From: Marisediminitalea alba | GTDB taxonomy: Bacteria; Pseudomonadota; Gammaproteobacteria; Enterobacterales; Alteromonadaceae | Assembly: GCF_002993365.1 (NCBI RefSeq) | Contig: NZ_PVNP01000053.1 | Location: 1 to 64,000, forward strand | DNA: 64,000 bases | Direction: 5' to 3' | In this document: piece by piece, positions 21,269 through 34,490 of the stretch | Position numbering within the stretch: position 1 is the first letter of the stretch | Layout of the letters: each line of letters opens with the position of its first letter | The notes under the pieces: generated by a model | Database searches by the model: none | What the model saw: only the letters and a program-made list of their open reading frames with translations | Told to the model about the DNA's origin: nothing | Translations under genes and position numbers: made by a program

Positions 21269-22177
21269 CTAATCAGTTCCATTTATAGCGATCGCCGGTT
21301 GCTTAGCTTTTATCGACAAAGCATTAATAGACAAATCCTGCGCGGTTAAACCCCGGTTAATATCAATGCCTGTATACCACCATTCGTGGGCATCAATACT
21401 AATAGGCCCGCGTACACGCTCAAAGAAGTGTGTGGGGAAGGTAAAGCCATCTATTTCAGTGTATTTAAGGTAAGTGGTATCGGCATGTGCACCCTTTGTG
21501 GCATCAAATCCATCCAGGGTGATGTGTACCCGATAAGTTAACGCAGATTGTTTATTTACCCATAGCGTAACGAAATCGCGTTCTGACAACCCAAAGCCGG
21601 GGGCTAGCCTTGCGTTGATCCGGTAATACCCGTTACCATCTTCAGTTGCATCCGGCAGCCTTTGCCAGTTCTTTACCTGTTCATGTAAGGCTAATGGCCC
21701 AAGGGTGAACAAGTAAAACGCATCAGCGGTAAGTGCTGCAGCCGCATTTTTCTGCTCGTCTCTGGTTATTTCCCCGTTGTACGCCACTTTTATCTCGTTC
21801 TGCGTTCGATATACCCGCTTGTTTCCACAGTCCCCCTGATAGTTTGCAAAGTATAATTGCTCATTTAACAACAACCTTTCTTCCGATTGTTGCCGATAGT
21901 CGGCATCTGCAATTAACGGCTGAATTTGTGTAACCAGAAAGTGCCACTCTCCATCAATTGCCACGTTTAAATCATTCAACTCATCAAGGTTTGCGCCGCC
22001 ATGTTTCTCAAACGTAAGGGCGAAGATATCATCAGCAGTGCGATTGTCCGGCTGTCGCTGCAGTACCTGCTCAAACTGAGGTGAGGTTTTAGCACAACCG
22101 CCACAAGCTATTACCAGCGCCAGCAGCACATATTTATTTTGCAAATTATTTAAAAAACCGGTTAGAGGAAACCCCAT
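21269..22177 (-). CDS. Putative lipoprotein of unknown function
   Basis: A 302-residue protein with a hydrophobic N-terminal segment ending in VIACGGC; C25 in VIAC is the likely lipidated cysteine, C28 a second option. The remainder is soluble, with many aromatic residues in a beta-like pattern and a segment LAPGFGLSERDFVTLWVNKQ that recalls outer-membrane lipoprotein or LolA-like folds. I cannot name a family. It lies alone between cspD and the next lipoprotein, in a stretch less conserved than its surroundings. Confidence 0.65.
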   Translation of the reverse strand: MGFPLTGFLNNLQNKYVLLALVIACGGCAKTSPQFEQVLQRQPDNRTADDIFALTFEKHGGANLDELNDLNVAIDGEWHFLVTQIQPLIADADYRQQSEERLLLNEQLYFANYQGDCGNKRVYRTQNEIKVAYNGEITRDEQKNAAAALTADAFYLFTLGPLALHEQVKNWQRLPDATEDGNGYYRINARLAPGFGLSERDFVTLWVNKQSALTYRVHITLDGFDATKGAHADTTYLKYTEIDGFTFPTHFFERVRGPISIDAHEWWYTGIDINRGLTAQDLSINALSIKAKQPAIAINGTD

Positions 22178-22434
22178 TTCGAACCTCTTTAACTGTAATG
22201 CGTGGGAGTGTGTCTTATACAGCGAAGCAGTGGTTGTGGATTATTAACGTTAGTTGATGATTACGGCCGTGGTAACGGCAAAACTGACTCAATAGCCTAT
22301 GCAACAGGCTTTTCTAAATTTCCTGTTGCAAACACAAATGAATAAACTGTTTTTAACCACTCACGTGTAATGGCTGTCACGTGAATTTTCGGGTTCAGAC
22401 ACGCTCGGGTATTGGCTGGTCGATTCCGTGATTA

Positions 22435-22965
22435 TTAACCATCACGCTCGACTTCAACTGTTGCATCTTCAAAAATGGGGACAAAATCATCATCGTTTTG
22501 AAGCTTTAAAAGTATTGAAAAGTTAAAACTTTGAATATCGGCTGGTAAATTATCAAAGCCAGAATTAACAGAGAAAACGAAGTTTCCACCATTTGTATTC
22601 GTCAACAGTTGCTGGACTTCCTGAAAATTTTGAACAGATTCTGCGCTCAAATTTAAAATATATTCATTTTTGGCTTCGTCAAACGCGAACCAACCTTCTT
22701 TGGCAGGAATGGCTCGCCTCTCAAGTAGCGATAGTGGAAACTTAAAAACCCTGTCTCCCTGCTCAGTTTCTACCTCAAGACCTAATTCGACTTTTTCAAT
22801 ATCAATTTCGATTGGTTGGTCGAGTATGATCTTTGCTCTGATATCCGCAGGTTTTATGGCAACAAAATCACTCTTTTGATATGAGCTAAATTTCAACATT
22901 GTACTCAGCGGTATACTCGCGCACCCACTAACAATAAATACGATAAAAAAACAAAATAACTTCAT
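22435..22965 (-). CDS. Small lipoprotein of unknown function
   Basis: A 176-residue protein with a short signal peptide and a clear lipobox VSGC (C15). The mature part is acidic and probably beta-rich (DIRAKIILDQPIEIDIEKVEL). No family recognised. The gene is AT-richer than its neighbours, suggesting late acquisition. Start and lipobox make it a real gene rather than a chance frame. Confidence 0.65.
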   Translation of the reverse strand: MKLFCFFIVFIVSGCASIPLSTMLKFSSYQKSDFVAIKPADIRAKIILDQPIEIDIEKVELGLEVETEQGDRVFKFPLSLLERRAIPAKEGWFAFDEAKNEYILNLSAESVQNFQEVQQLLTNTNGGNFVFSVNSGFDNLPADIQSFNFSILLKLQNDDDFVPIFEDATVEVERDG

Positions 22966-23470
22966 TTAAAACATCCTTGTTATGGCTAACGCGATTGCTT
23001 GATTGGGTAACTAATAATGGTAGGTGACAGACACATCTTAATACTGGTCTTCCTTGAGGTGAATCGAAACTAATCACACCCCTAAAATTTCAATATAATT
23101 TATTGATAACAATACCTTACACCTAATTATAAACTCATTTCCAATGATTTATTTGGATGCGCGAAAACAGACTGTTTATGGTGAGCCAGCCTTTCGAGGT
23201 GATCCCTGATACCGCTCGGCGATTCAGGGATGACAAACTTGGGTAGTCTCAGCTAATAGAAAGGGTGCCTATGGTGACGTATTTACTGTAGATATTAATC
23301 CTAAGAATTCTGGAAGTGTATGAGTCACTATCCCCAGATTATAACTTCGGTACAGTTAATCGGGCAATTTCCCATCATTACTTACATCAGGAGTAAGTAG
23401 CCGAATCATGGTTTGCAATCCGGCCATACTTACCCCTCACACATAAAAGCGCTCCCTGCCCTGTCTGCGC
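22966..23470. other. Non-coding accessory stretch
   Basis: About 500 AT-rich bases with no credible coding frame. The only structure seen is the hairpin at 23202-23231. Possibly decayed sequence. Confidence 0.45.
23202..23231. repeat. Palindromic hairpin of intergenic-repeat type
   Basis: ATCCCTGA (23202-23209) pairs with TCAGGGAT (23224-23231) around a GC-rich loop. Stems of this kind with ATCCCTGA arms are frequent between genes in gammaproteobacteria. No T tract follows, so it is not a standard terminator. Confidence 0.4.
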
Positions 23471-24400
23471 TTAATTGTTTGGGCTGGTTACATTTGGCAG
23501 CACAAAAGATTTCACGTTGCTGTGTAAGCGGATCCACAAACCAGGATTAGCATTCAGTAAGCCTGCCAGTTCCTTTTCATCCTGTGGTAATGAGGTTTGC
23601 CTTACTTTCGCGTAGGTGCTGATTTTCGCCGGGGCTGTATCTGCATCCACCACCGATTGCACAACTTTTTTAGCGCCCAGTATGGCTGCAGGCCCCAGGG
23701 TAAGGATGTATTGCGCAGCGCGGCACTGAGCTTCATCCTCGGCGCTGATTTCGCTGCCGCCGGCTTTGAACTTGCTGATATGGTGCTCAAGTATGGAACT
23801 GGAGATGGGAATAATACCAGCCATATGATGAGCTCGTGCGCCGGATAAGGGTTTAATGTATGCCAGGTGAGACGCGTCATTGGCCTCTGGCCCGTGGCCA
23901 ATAAAGAAAATATCCAGGCCACCTAAACTTTCGAGCTTGTTAAGGTAATCAGTTAATGTCCCCTCCAGATCCGGGGTATCGGTTTGCATAGGCGTAAAGC
24001 TTTTAATTTTTGCAAAAAAGGCTTCGCCGAGGATGCGTTCAAAATCACGCACAAAACTCAGTCCGTTACCCATGGCCAGCGGCGCCAGGGCATCCTGGGT
24101 AAACACATTGAGCCTGGCTAATAGTTCATCGATTTCGTTGGTAGCGGCTTTCTCACCGAGCAGGCGGTGTAATTGCTGGGCACCACGCCCACCAAGCAAA
24201 GCAATGTTAATGTCGCCGGTTTTCGCTTCTGCCGTGCTGAGCAGCTCCTTAAACATGGCTTCGCCCACTTCGGCTTCAGACGGTAACACCATGGGCTCAA
24301 TGCCATAATCAGTGGTTGAGGCAAGAACCGGCTCATTGAGTGCCAGCCACATGTTGCCATTTTTATCTTCGCGTTGAAAAAGAGACGTTGCTGTGGTCAT
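23471..24400 (-). CDS. Divergent NagB/6-phosphogluconolactonase-fold protein
   Basis: A 309-residue protein of the glucosamine-6-phosphate isomerase superfamily. INIALLGGRGAQQLHRLL (about 66-83) fits the sugar-phosphate loop and FFIGHGPEANDASHLAYIKP the catalytic signature. Compared with NagB (GIGNDGHIAFNEP) the Asp is Glu, four residues are inserted, the His is kept and the final Glu is Lys, so deaminase activity is doubtful. It lies on the same strand as and downstream of icd, but the icd terminator stands between them. Function unknown. Confidence 0.65.
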   Translation of the reverse strand: MTTATSLFQREDKNGNMWLALNEPVLASTTDYGIEPMVLPSEAEVGEAMFKELLSTAEAKTGDINIALLGGRGAQQLHRLLGEKAATNEIDELLARLNVFTQDALAPLAMGNGLSFVRDFERILGEAFFAKIKSFTPMQTDTPDLEGTLTDYLNKLESLGGLDIFFIGHGPEANDASHLAYIKPLSGARAHHMAGIIPISSSILEHHISKFKAGGSEISAEDEAQCRAAQYILTLGPAAILGAKKVVQSVVDADTAPAKISTYAKVRQTSLPQDEKELAGLLNANPGLWIRLHSNVKSFVLPNVTSPNN

Positions 24401-24502
24401 TATTCACCTGTTGCATTGTTAGCAAAACGTAAAATTAGTCGGTCAAACGGTACCAAGAAGGCATTTAAAAAACCAGTGCCACCGGTAGCATTTTCACCTA
24501 AC

Positions 24503-24528
24503 AAAAAACCGGCCGAAGCCGGTTTTTT
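24503..24528 (-). terminator. Terminator after icd
   Basis: AAAAAACCGGC, loop CGAA and GCCGGTTTTTT form a perfect hairpin with tracts on both sides, placed 27 bases behind the icd stop codon. Confidence 0.92.
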
Positions 24529-24554
24529 ATATAAATCAAAAACTAATGATTTAA

Positions 24555-27223
<2,669 letters not shown>

Positions 27224-27844
27224 ATGACTTCAACCGTAATTCTGTTTAATAAACCCTACATGGTGCTTTCGCAGTTCACCGATGCTGAAGGCCGTGAAAC
27301 CCTCAAAGATTACATTCAGGTTCCCGATGTCTATGCAGCAGGACGGCTCGACCGGGATTCAGAGGGGTTACTGGTGCTTACCGATAATGGCGCGTTACAA
27401 CATAAGCTCGCCCACCCGAAGGCCAAAACCAGCAAAACTTACTGGGTACAGGTGGAGGGCGAAGTATCAGATGAAGCCATTGAAGCGCTACGCAAGGGTG
27501 TGGAATTAAAAGATGGTTTGACCCGCCCAGCCAAAGTACAGCGCATGGCAGAGCCAGCTGTGTGGCCTCGCAACCCGCCTATTCGGGAGCGGGCGAATAT
27601 TCCAACCACCTGGTTATCCATCACCATCAGCGAAGGCCGTAACCGCCAGGTGCGTCGCATGACGGCCCATGTAGGGAATCCTACCCTGCGACTTATCCGC
27701 TACCGGGTAGGAAACTGGACGCTGGATGGCATTGCCAATGGTGAGTACGTCAGCCTGCCCGGCCCGCCAATGAAACCGGTCGATAAGGCAAATAAACGCC
27801 CTGCCCGACGAAGCCGGCCCAAACAACGGCAAAAAACACGTTGA
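27224..27844 (+). CDS. rluE: 23S rRNA pseudouridine synthase RluE
   Basis: A 206-residue RsuA-type pseudouridine synthase without S4 domain. The catalytic aspartate is in [16 protein letters not shown], and [23 protein letters not shown] is the second signature. RluE modifies U2457 of 23S rRNA in E. coli. The C-terminus is a long basic tail ([15 protein letters not shown]), probably for RNA contact. First gene of the rluE-mnmA-hflD-purB row. Confidence 0.9.
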   Translation: MTSTVILFNKPYMVLSQFTDAEGRETLKDYIQVPDVYAAGRLDRDSEGLLVLTDNGALQHKLAHPKAKTSKTYWVQVEGEVSDEAIEALRKGVELKDGLTRPAKVQRMAEPAVWPRNPPIRERANIPTTWLSITISEGRNRQVRRMTAHVGNPTLRLIRYRVGNWTLDGIANGEYVSLPGPPMKPVDKANKRPARRSRPKQRQKTR

Positions 27845-27865
27845 GCGCCGCAAAAAGGCGCTTTT
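27844..27865 (+). terminator. Weak terminator after rluE
   Basis: AGCGCC pairs with GGCGCT around GCAAAAA and is followed by TTT. The short stem suggests partial termination before mnmA. Confidence 0.55.
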
Positions 27866-27937
27866 AGAGGTGCCAAAAGTTGCATTTTCTGGTAAACTCC
27901 GCGCCCCGTAAATAACATGAGAGTGCACAGTAAAATA

Positions 27938-29052
27938 ATGTCTCAGCTTGCCACTTCGGCCCCCAATAAACAAAAAGTCATCGTCGGTATGTCCGGTGGT
28001 GTGGACTCTTCTGTTTCTGCTTATTTGCTCCAGCAACAAGGCTACGAAGTTGAAGGCCTGTTTATGAAAAACTGGGAAGAAGACGACAACGACGAATACT
28101 GCGCCGCGGCTGAAGATCTGGCCGATGCCCAGGCAGTTGCCGATAAGCTGGGTATTTACCTGCACACCATTAATTTTGCGGCCGAGTATTGGGACAATGT
28201 GTTTGAGTACTTTCTGGCAGAATACAAAGCCGGCCGCACGCCAAATCCGGATATCATGTGTAACAAGGAAATCAAATTTAAGGCTTTCCTTGAATACGCT
28301 GCCGAAGACTTAGGTGCCGACTTTATTGCCACCGGCCATTATGTGCGCCGCCGAGAAGTTGACGGCCACTGGCAGATGTTGCGCGGTCTGGACAACAACA
28401 AAGACCAGAGCTATTTCCTCTACACCCTGGGCGAAGAACATGTTGCCAAAACCTTGTTCCCGGTGGGCGACATCGAGAAACCACAGGTCAGGGAGATTGC
28501 CGAGCAACAAGGCCTTGTTACCGCTGACAAAAAAGACAGCACCGGCATTTGTTTTATCGGCGAACGTAAGTTTAAAGACTTCTTAAGTCAGTACCTGCCG
28601 GCTCAACCCGGTATCATCGAAACCGCCGAAGGTGTTGAAATTGGCCAGCATGAAGGGCTTATGTATCATACCCTGGGGCAGCGTAAAGGCTTGCACATTG
28701 GCGGCCTGGCCGAATACGGCGACGATCCCTGGTATGTGGTAGACAAAGACGTTGAACGCAACGTGCTTATCGTTGGTCAGGGCGCTAACCATCCTCGCCT
28801 ATACTCAGACGGCCTGATTGCCAAGCAATTGCACTGGGTTAACCGTACAGTGCCAACCGAACCATTCCGTGCCGCAGTGAAAACCCGTTACCGTCAGCAG
28901 GATATTCCCTGCCTGGTTACGCCCATTGGTGACGATCAGGTAAAGGTAACCTTCGACGAGCCACAAAAGGCGGTTACACCTGGCCAGTCAGCGGTGTTTT
29001 ATCAGGACGAAGTCTGCCTGGGTGGCGGCATTATTGAGAGTTACCTACGCTA

Positions 29053-29053
<1 letters not shown>
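27938..29053 (+). CDS. mnmA: tRNA 2-thiouridylase MnmA
   Basis: Thiolates U34 of tRNA-Lys, -Glu and -Gln. PP-loop [15 protein letters not shown] near residue 17, catalytic cysteine in [14 protein letters not shown] (about C108) and the second in [13 protein letters not shown]. About 371 residues from the ATG at 27938, which fits the family; an ATG at 27917 would add seven residues, and neither has a strong ribosome binding site. The stop overlaps the hflD start (TAATG). Confidence 0.95.
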
Positions 29054-31070
<2,017 letters not shown>

Positions 31071-31085
31071 GTCTTTGCTACGCTT

Positions 31086-31111
31086 GGCAACTCCTACATT
31101 AAGGAGTTGCC
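31086..31111 (+). promoter_or_regulatory. Hairpin that hides the ribosome binding site of the cyclase gene
   Basis: GGCAACTCC (31086-31094) pairs with GGAGTTGCC (31103-31111), nine perfect pairs around TACATTAA. GGAG is the Shine-Dalgarno sequence and the ATG follows immediately at 31112. No T-run follows, so it is not a plain terminator. It could act as an RNA thermometer or keep basal translation low after purB read-through. Confidence 0.65.
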
Positions 31112-32296
31112 ATGTTACCGCTAACTACTTCCCTTACCGCTTCTCAGCGTACTTCTGAACAACTCAGGCAAACACTTAATCTTACTCTGCTGCTATTTAC
31201 GGTAGCCATGCTGTTACAACTCCCGGCACTGTATTATTTTGCGCGTCCTGACTCATTACAAAGCTACAACTGGCTGGGTCATTTTCTGGCCTTACTCGCA
31301 CTGTTACTGACTCAGCGACTAGTAAGGCTAAACCACCTTAAAGTAGCTCTGTTTATGCTTTATTACAGTTACCTCACATGGGTATTATTGTTGTGGCCAG
31401 GGCTATCTAATACCCACTATTACTACCTGCTCGCTGTGGTGATAAGCGGGTTTGTGTTTACCCGTGCTGAACGACTGGCGCAATGCATTGTGCTAACTGG
31501 CGCAGTATTCCTATTCAGTCTGTTTAGTATTCTTCACTATCAGCCACAACTGGAGTTTGGCATCCTGCGCCTGACCAACGACCTAACCCTCGGCGCCCTG
31601 AGCCTGGGTATTTACCGGGTGCTTCGCCAACGAACCGTCAACCGCTGGCAGGGCTTACGCGACGCACACAAATCCTCAATGAGTACCCTGAGTCAATTGT
31701 TACCCAAGGATCCTGAACAGCCCGCCAGTTTCTGGCAGCCCGGAAAAACCCGGCGCTATCCTTTTGCCTGCGTGTTATTTGCCGATCTCAGCGGCTACAC
31801 TACCCTTAACAGGCAATACGGTGACCGAGCTATCCTCACCGGCCTGAAACGCCTTTATTCACACATCGATAGTTTGTGCGACCAGTTTTCAGTAGAGAAA
31901 ATCAAAACCAATGGCGATCAGTATATGGTAGTGAGCAAGTTACAAATCCAGACGGATCAGACTTGTTGTGTGCATATGTATCATTTTGCCAGTGCATTGC
32001 ACCGCATGATTGCTCGTTACAGTGATAATCACCATCTTAACTGTACGGTGCGCATTGGCATCGCTACAGGCCCTTTAACCGCCGGCATTATCGGTAAAAA
32101 CCGGACGTACTTTGATGTCTGGGGCGAAACGGTCAATCTGGCTGCCGGCCTGGAGCAGAATGCTGACAGAGAGTACATTGCGGTATGCCCTGTTACCGCG
32201 AAACATCTTCCGGCTCACCTGATAGCAGCCGAAGCCAGCCTGGCAAGCAGCAAACACCCTGATACAAATATTTATTACCAACTGAAAATCGCCTGA
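31112..32296 (+). CDS. Membrane-bound class III adenylate/guanylate cyclase-like protein
   Basis: A 394-residue protein: four to six membrane segments (about 20-180), then a class III cyclase domain (about 220-390). FADLSGYTTL carries a metal aspartate, EKIKTNGDQYMVV the second-metal loop, and DVWGETVNLAAGLE the C-terminal motif. There the transition-state asparagine is present, but the arginine four residues later (normally NxxxR) is glycine, so activity may be weak or lost. The MASE2-like N-terminus suggests sensing at the membrane. The start codon directly follows a hairpin that hides the ribosome binding site. Confidence 0.8.
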   Translation: MLPLTTSLTASQRTSEQLRQTLNLTLLLFTVAMLLQLPALYYFARPDSLQSYNWLGHFLALLALLLTQRLVRLNHLKVALFMLYYSYLTWVLLLWPGLSNTHYYYLLAVVISGFVFTRAERLAQCIVLTGAVFLFSLFSILHYQPQLEFGILRLTNDLTLGALSLGIYRVLRQRTVNRWQGLRDAHKSSMSTLSQLLPKDPEQPASFWQPGKTRRYPFACVLFADLSGYTTLNRQYGDRAILTGLKRLYSHIDSLCDQFSVEKIKTNGDQYMVVSKLQIQTDQTCCVHMYHFASALHRMIARYSDNHHLNCTVRIGIATGPLTAGIIGKNRTYFDVWGETVNLAAGLEQNADREYIAVCPVTAKHLPAHLIAAEASLASSKHPDTNIYYQLKIA

Positions 32297-32362
32297 CAAC
32301 TTTGGGCTGTGGGTTTTAATCCACCGCCAACCCGGGGATAATGGCGCAAATGCAAAACGATA

Positions 32363-33478
32363 ATGATAACTGTGCTTAATTTAGATATTGCCGCTTTTTT
32401 ACAAACTTACTGGCAGAAAAAACCTTGTGTTATTCGCAATGCCCTGCCTGATTTTACCGACTTCATTGATGAACACGAGTTGGCGGGCCTTGCTATGGAG
32501 CCAGAGCTTGATAGCCGGGTAATCAGCAAACAAGCCGAACAATGGTCTGTTCAGCAAGGGCCTTTTGAAGATTTCTCAGCTTGTCAGGGACAATGGACGC
32601 TGCTGGTTCAGGGTGTAGACAGATTTTGTGACGACGCCAGCGAGCTTATGCAGAAGTTTAATTTTATTCCCAACTGGCGGGTTGACGATCTGATGATCAG
32701 TTTTGCGGTACCTGGTGCCGGTGTGGGCCCCCATGTTGACCAGTACGATGTATTTTTGCTGCAAGGTAAAGGCAGCAGGCGCTGGCGGGTGGGTTCGCCC
32801 GAGGGCCTCACCAGCACCCAGCCGGTTAAAGGGCTGTGTCAGGTGGATGACTTCACACCGGTGATTGATTGTGAATTACAGCCCGGCGATGTTCTCTATA
32901 TCCCGCCTGGCTGGCCCCATGACGGGATAACCCTCAGCGACAGTCTGACTTACTCCATAGGCTTTCGGGCACCGGATCAGGCTCAGCTAGGCAACTATCT
33001 GGCCGAGCATTTACAAACACAGTCAACCGGCACGAAGCGCTATACCGACCCGGAACTGGTCCTGTCAGACTCGCCGGCAGAAGTGTCGCGCAAGGAAGTC
33101 GATGCACTCAAAGACTTGTTGCACCAGGCCATCGATGATGACAGCTTCAGTCAAAACCTGTTAGCCATGTTAAGCGAGCAAGGTATCGAGCCTGAGATCA
33201 ATGAACCAGTTGATAGCCAGTCTCTGCAGGAGCACCTCGAATCAGGGGCTACACTGGTTAAATTGCCGGGTTGCCGGCCACTGTTAAACAGGCAATTCCC
33301 GGATTGTTTATTTATTAATGGTGAGGTAATTAAGTTTTCTCCCGAAAATTACCCGTTAATGTGCCAGCTTATGAGCAAGGCCGACATTGATCGCACTGAT
33401 ATGGCACCCGCCCCGGATAAACTGGATATTTTTTACACATTCACTACACTGGTTAATATGGGTTACTGGGAACTCTGA
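32363..33478 (+). CDS. roxA: RoxA/YcfD-type ribosomal protein L16 arginine hydroxylase (JmjC-fold)
   Basis: A 371-residue 2-oxoglutarate/Fe(II) dioxygenase. The iron motif HVD is in VGPHVDQYDVFLLQG and the distal histidine in PPGWPHDGITL. E. coli YcfD hydroxylates Arg81 of ribosomal protein L16; it lies near purB there too. A C-terminal winged-helix domain (about 260-371) fits the family. The likely start is ATG 32363. Confidence 0.88.
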   Translation: MITVLNLDIAAFLQTYWQKKPCVIRNALPDFTDFIDEHELAGLAMEPELDSRVISKQAEQWSVQQGPFEDFSACQGQWTLLVQGVDRFCDDASELMQKFNFIPNWRVDDLMISFAVPGAGVGPHVDQYDVFLLQGKGSRRWRVGSPEGLTSTQPVKGLCQVDDFTPVIDCELQPGDVLYIPPGWPHDGITLSDSLTYSIGFRAPDQAQLGNYLAEHLQTQSTGTKRYTDPELVLSDSPAEVSRKEVDALKDLLHQAIDDDSFSQNLLAMLSEQGIEPEINEPVDSQSLQEHLESGATLVKLPGCRPLLNRQFPDCLFINGEVIKFSPENYPLMCQLMSKADIDRTDMAPAPDKLDIFYTFTTLVNMGYWEL

Positions 33479-33562
33479 CCTGAAAAACCGCTGTACAGGT
33501 ACAGACAACTCACCGGGATTACCTGCTGGCAACTCTGCCAGCAGAGCAACATGGGGGGAAGT

Positions 33563-34021
33563 ATGGCGTATAAAGTCCAACAGGTACTTTGGCAAGAGGC
33601 CTGTGATCAATTGAAAACACTTAGAAAAGCAGTGTACGTACTGGAATGGCAACTTCCGGAAACCACCGAATTTGACGATTTAGACAGTAAAGCCGCACAC
33701 GTTTTACTGTTTAGTGATCAGGACACCCCTATTGCTACCGGTCGTCTGACCCCAAGCGGCGAGCTCGGCAGAATCGCTGTCTTACCCGGCCACCGCACCC
33801 TGGCGGTTTATAAGCTATTGTTCGCAGCCCTCCTCAAACACGCCGAATTGCAAAACATCAAACAAATTCAGTTACAGTCCGAACTCGCCAGTGTCAAGTT
33901 TCATCAGGCCAAAGGGTTTAAGCCAGTTGGTAAGGTGTTTATGGAAGCCGGCATACCCATGCAAAAGATGGTGTGTAACCGGCAAAACTTTGATATTCCG
34001 GATGTACGGCATATTCATTAA
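33563..34021 (+). CDS. GNAT family N-acetyltransferase
   Basis: About 152 residues, a single GNAT domain: VLLFSDQDTPIATGRLTP, then GRIAVLPGHRTLAVYKLLFAALLKHA for the acetyl-CoA loop (the usual R/Q-x-x-G-x-G/A is replaced by GHRTLA). Substrate unknown. The start at 33563 is favoured because GGGGGAAG stands right before it; the upstream ATG at 33551 lies before that site. Confidence 0.75.
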   Translation: MAYKVQQVLWQEACDQLKTLRKAVYVLEWQLPETTEFDDLDSKAAHVLLFSDQDTPIATGRLTPSGELGRIAVLPGHRTLAVYKLLFAALLKHAELQNIKQIQLQSELASVKFHQAKGFKPVGKVFMEAGIPMQKMVCNRQNFDIPDVRHIH

Positions 34022-34080
34022 TGCCGCACGGGCCCGTGATTGAGGCTAAAAGGTTGGGAATTAGTATCAGGTAATAGAGA

Positions 34081-34485
34081 CTAACCCCAAAGCCTTTCGT
34101 TTTCTTGCAGCAGGTAGATTTTTTCCGCGCGGTCTGCCAGCAATTGTGCATAGGACGTTTGGCTGGCATCTCCTTTGTCGTTATTCTGCAGTAGATTTTC
34201 AGCTTTAATTTGCCAGCGCATCGAAAAATAGCGCAGCGCACCACGAGCATCCTCAGCGTTATCGGCAAGAGTAAAGTCGGTTGGCAAATCACCGGTTACT
34301 ACCCAGTACATCTTGCTATCCATGGCTTTAATTTTCCACACCGCTACCAGCGGTGCCAGATAACGGCATTCTTCGGTTACCACGGTGTCAAAGAGCACGC
34401 CTTCCTTTGCCAGAAACTGGTTTGCTTGCTGAAAGGCTTCGCGGGCCCAGGTCTGGATTTGTTCTTCTGTTAGTTGTTCTGTCAT
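34081..34485 (-). CDS. DUF4826 family protein
   Basis: A 134-residue cytosolic protein with the DUF4826 pattern (EECRYLAPLVAVWKIKA, YWVVTGDLPTDFTLA, AEDARGALRYFSMRWQIKAE). No known function. It follows ydiJ by five bases on the same strand and is probably in its operon. Confidence 0.7.
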   Translation of the reverse strand: MTEQLTEEQIQTWAREAFQQANQFLAKEGVLFDTVVTEECRYLAPLVAVWKIKAMDSKMYWVVTGDLPTDFTLADNAEDARGALRYFSMRWQIKAENLLQNNDKGDASQTSYAQLLADRAEKIYLLQENERLWG

Positions 34486-34490
34486 AGCGC

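Noticed and set aside
27614..28165. 183-codon minus-strand ORF across rluE and mnmA.
   Set aside because: Overlaps two certain genes and has no family features.
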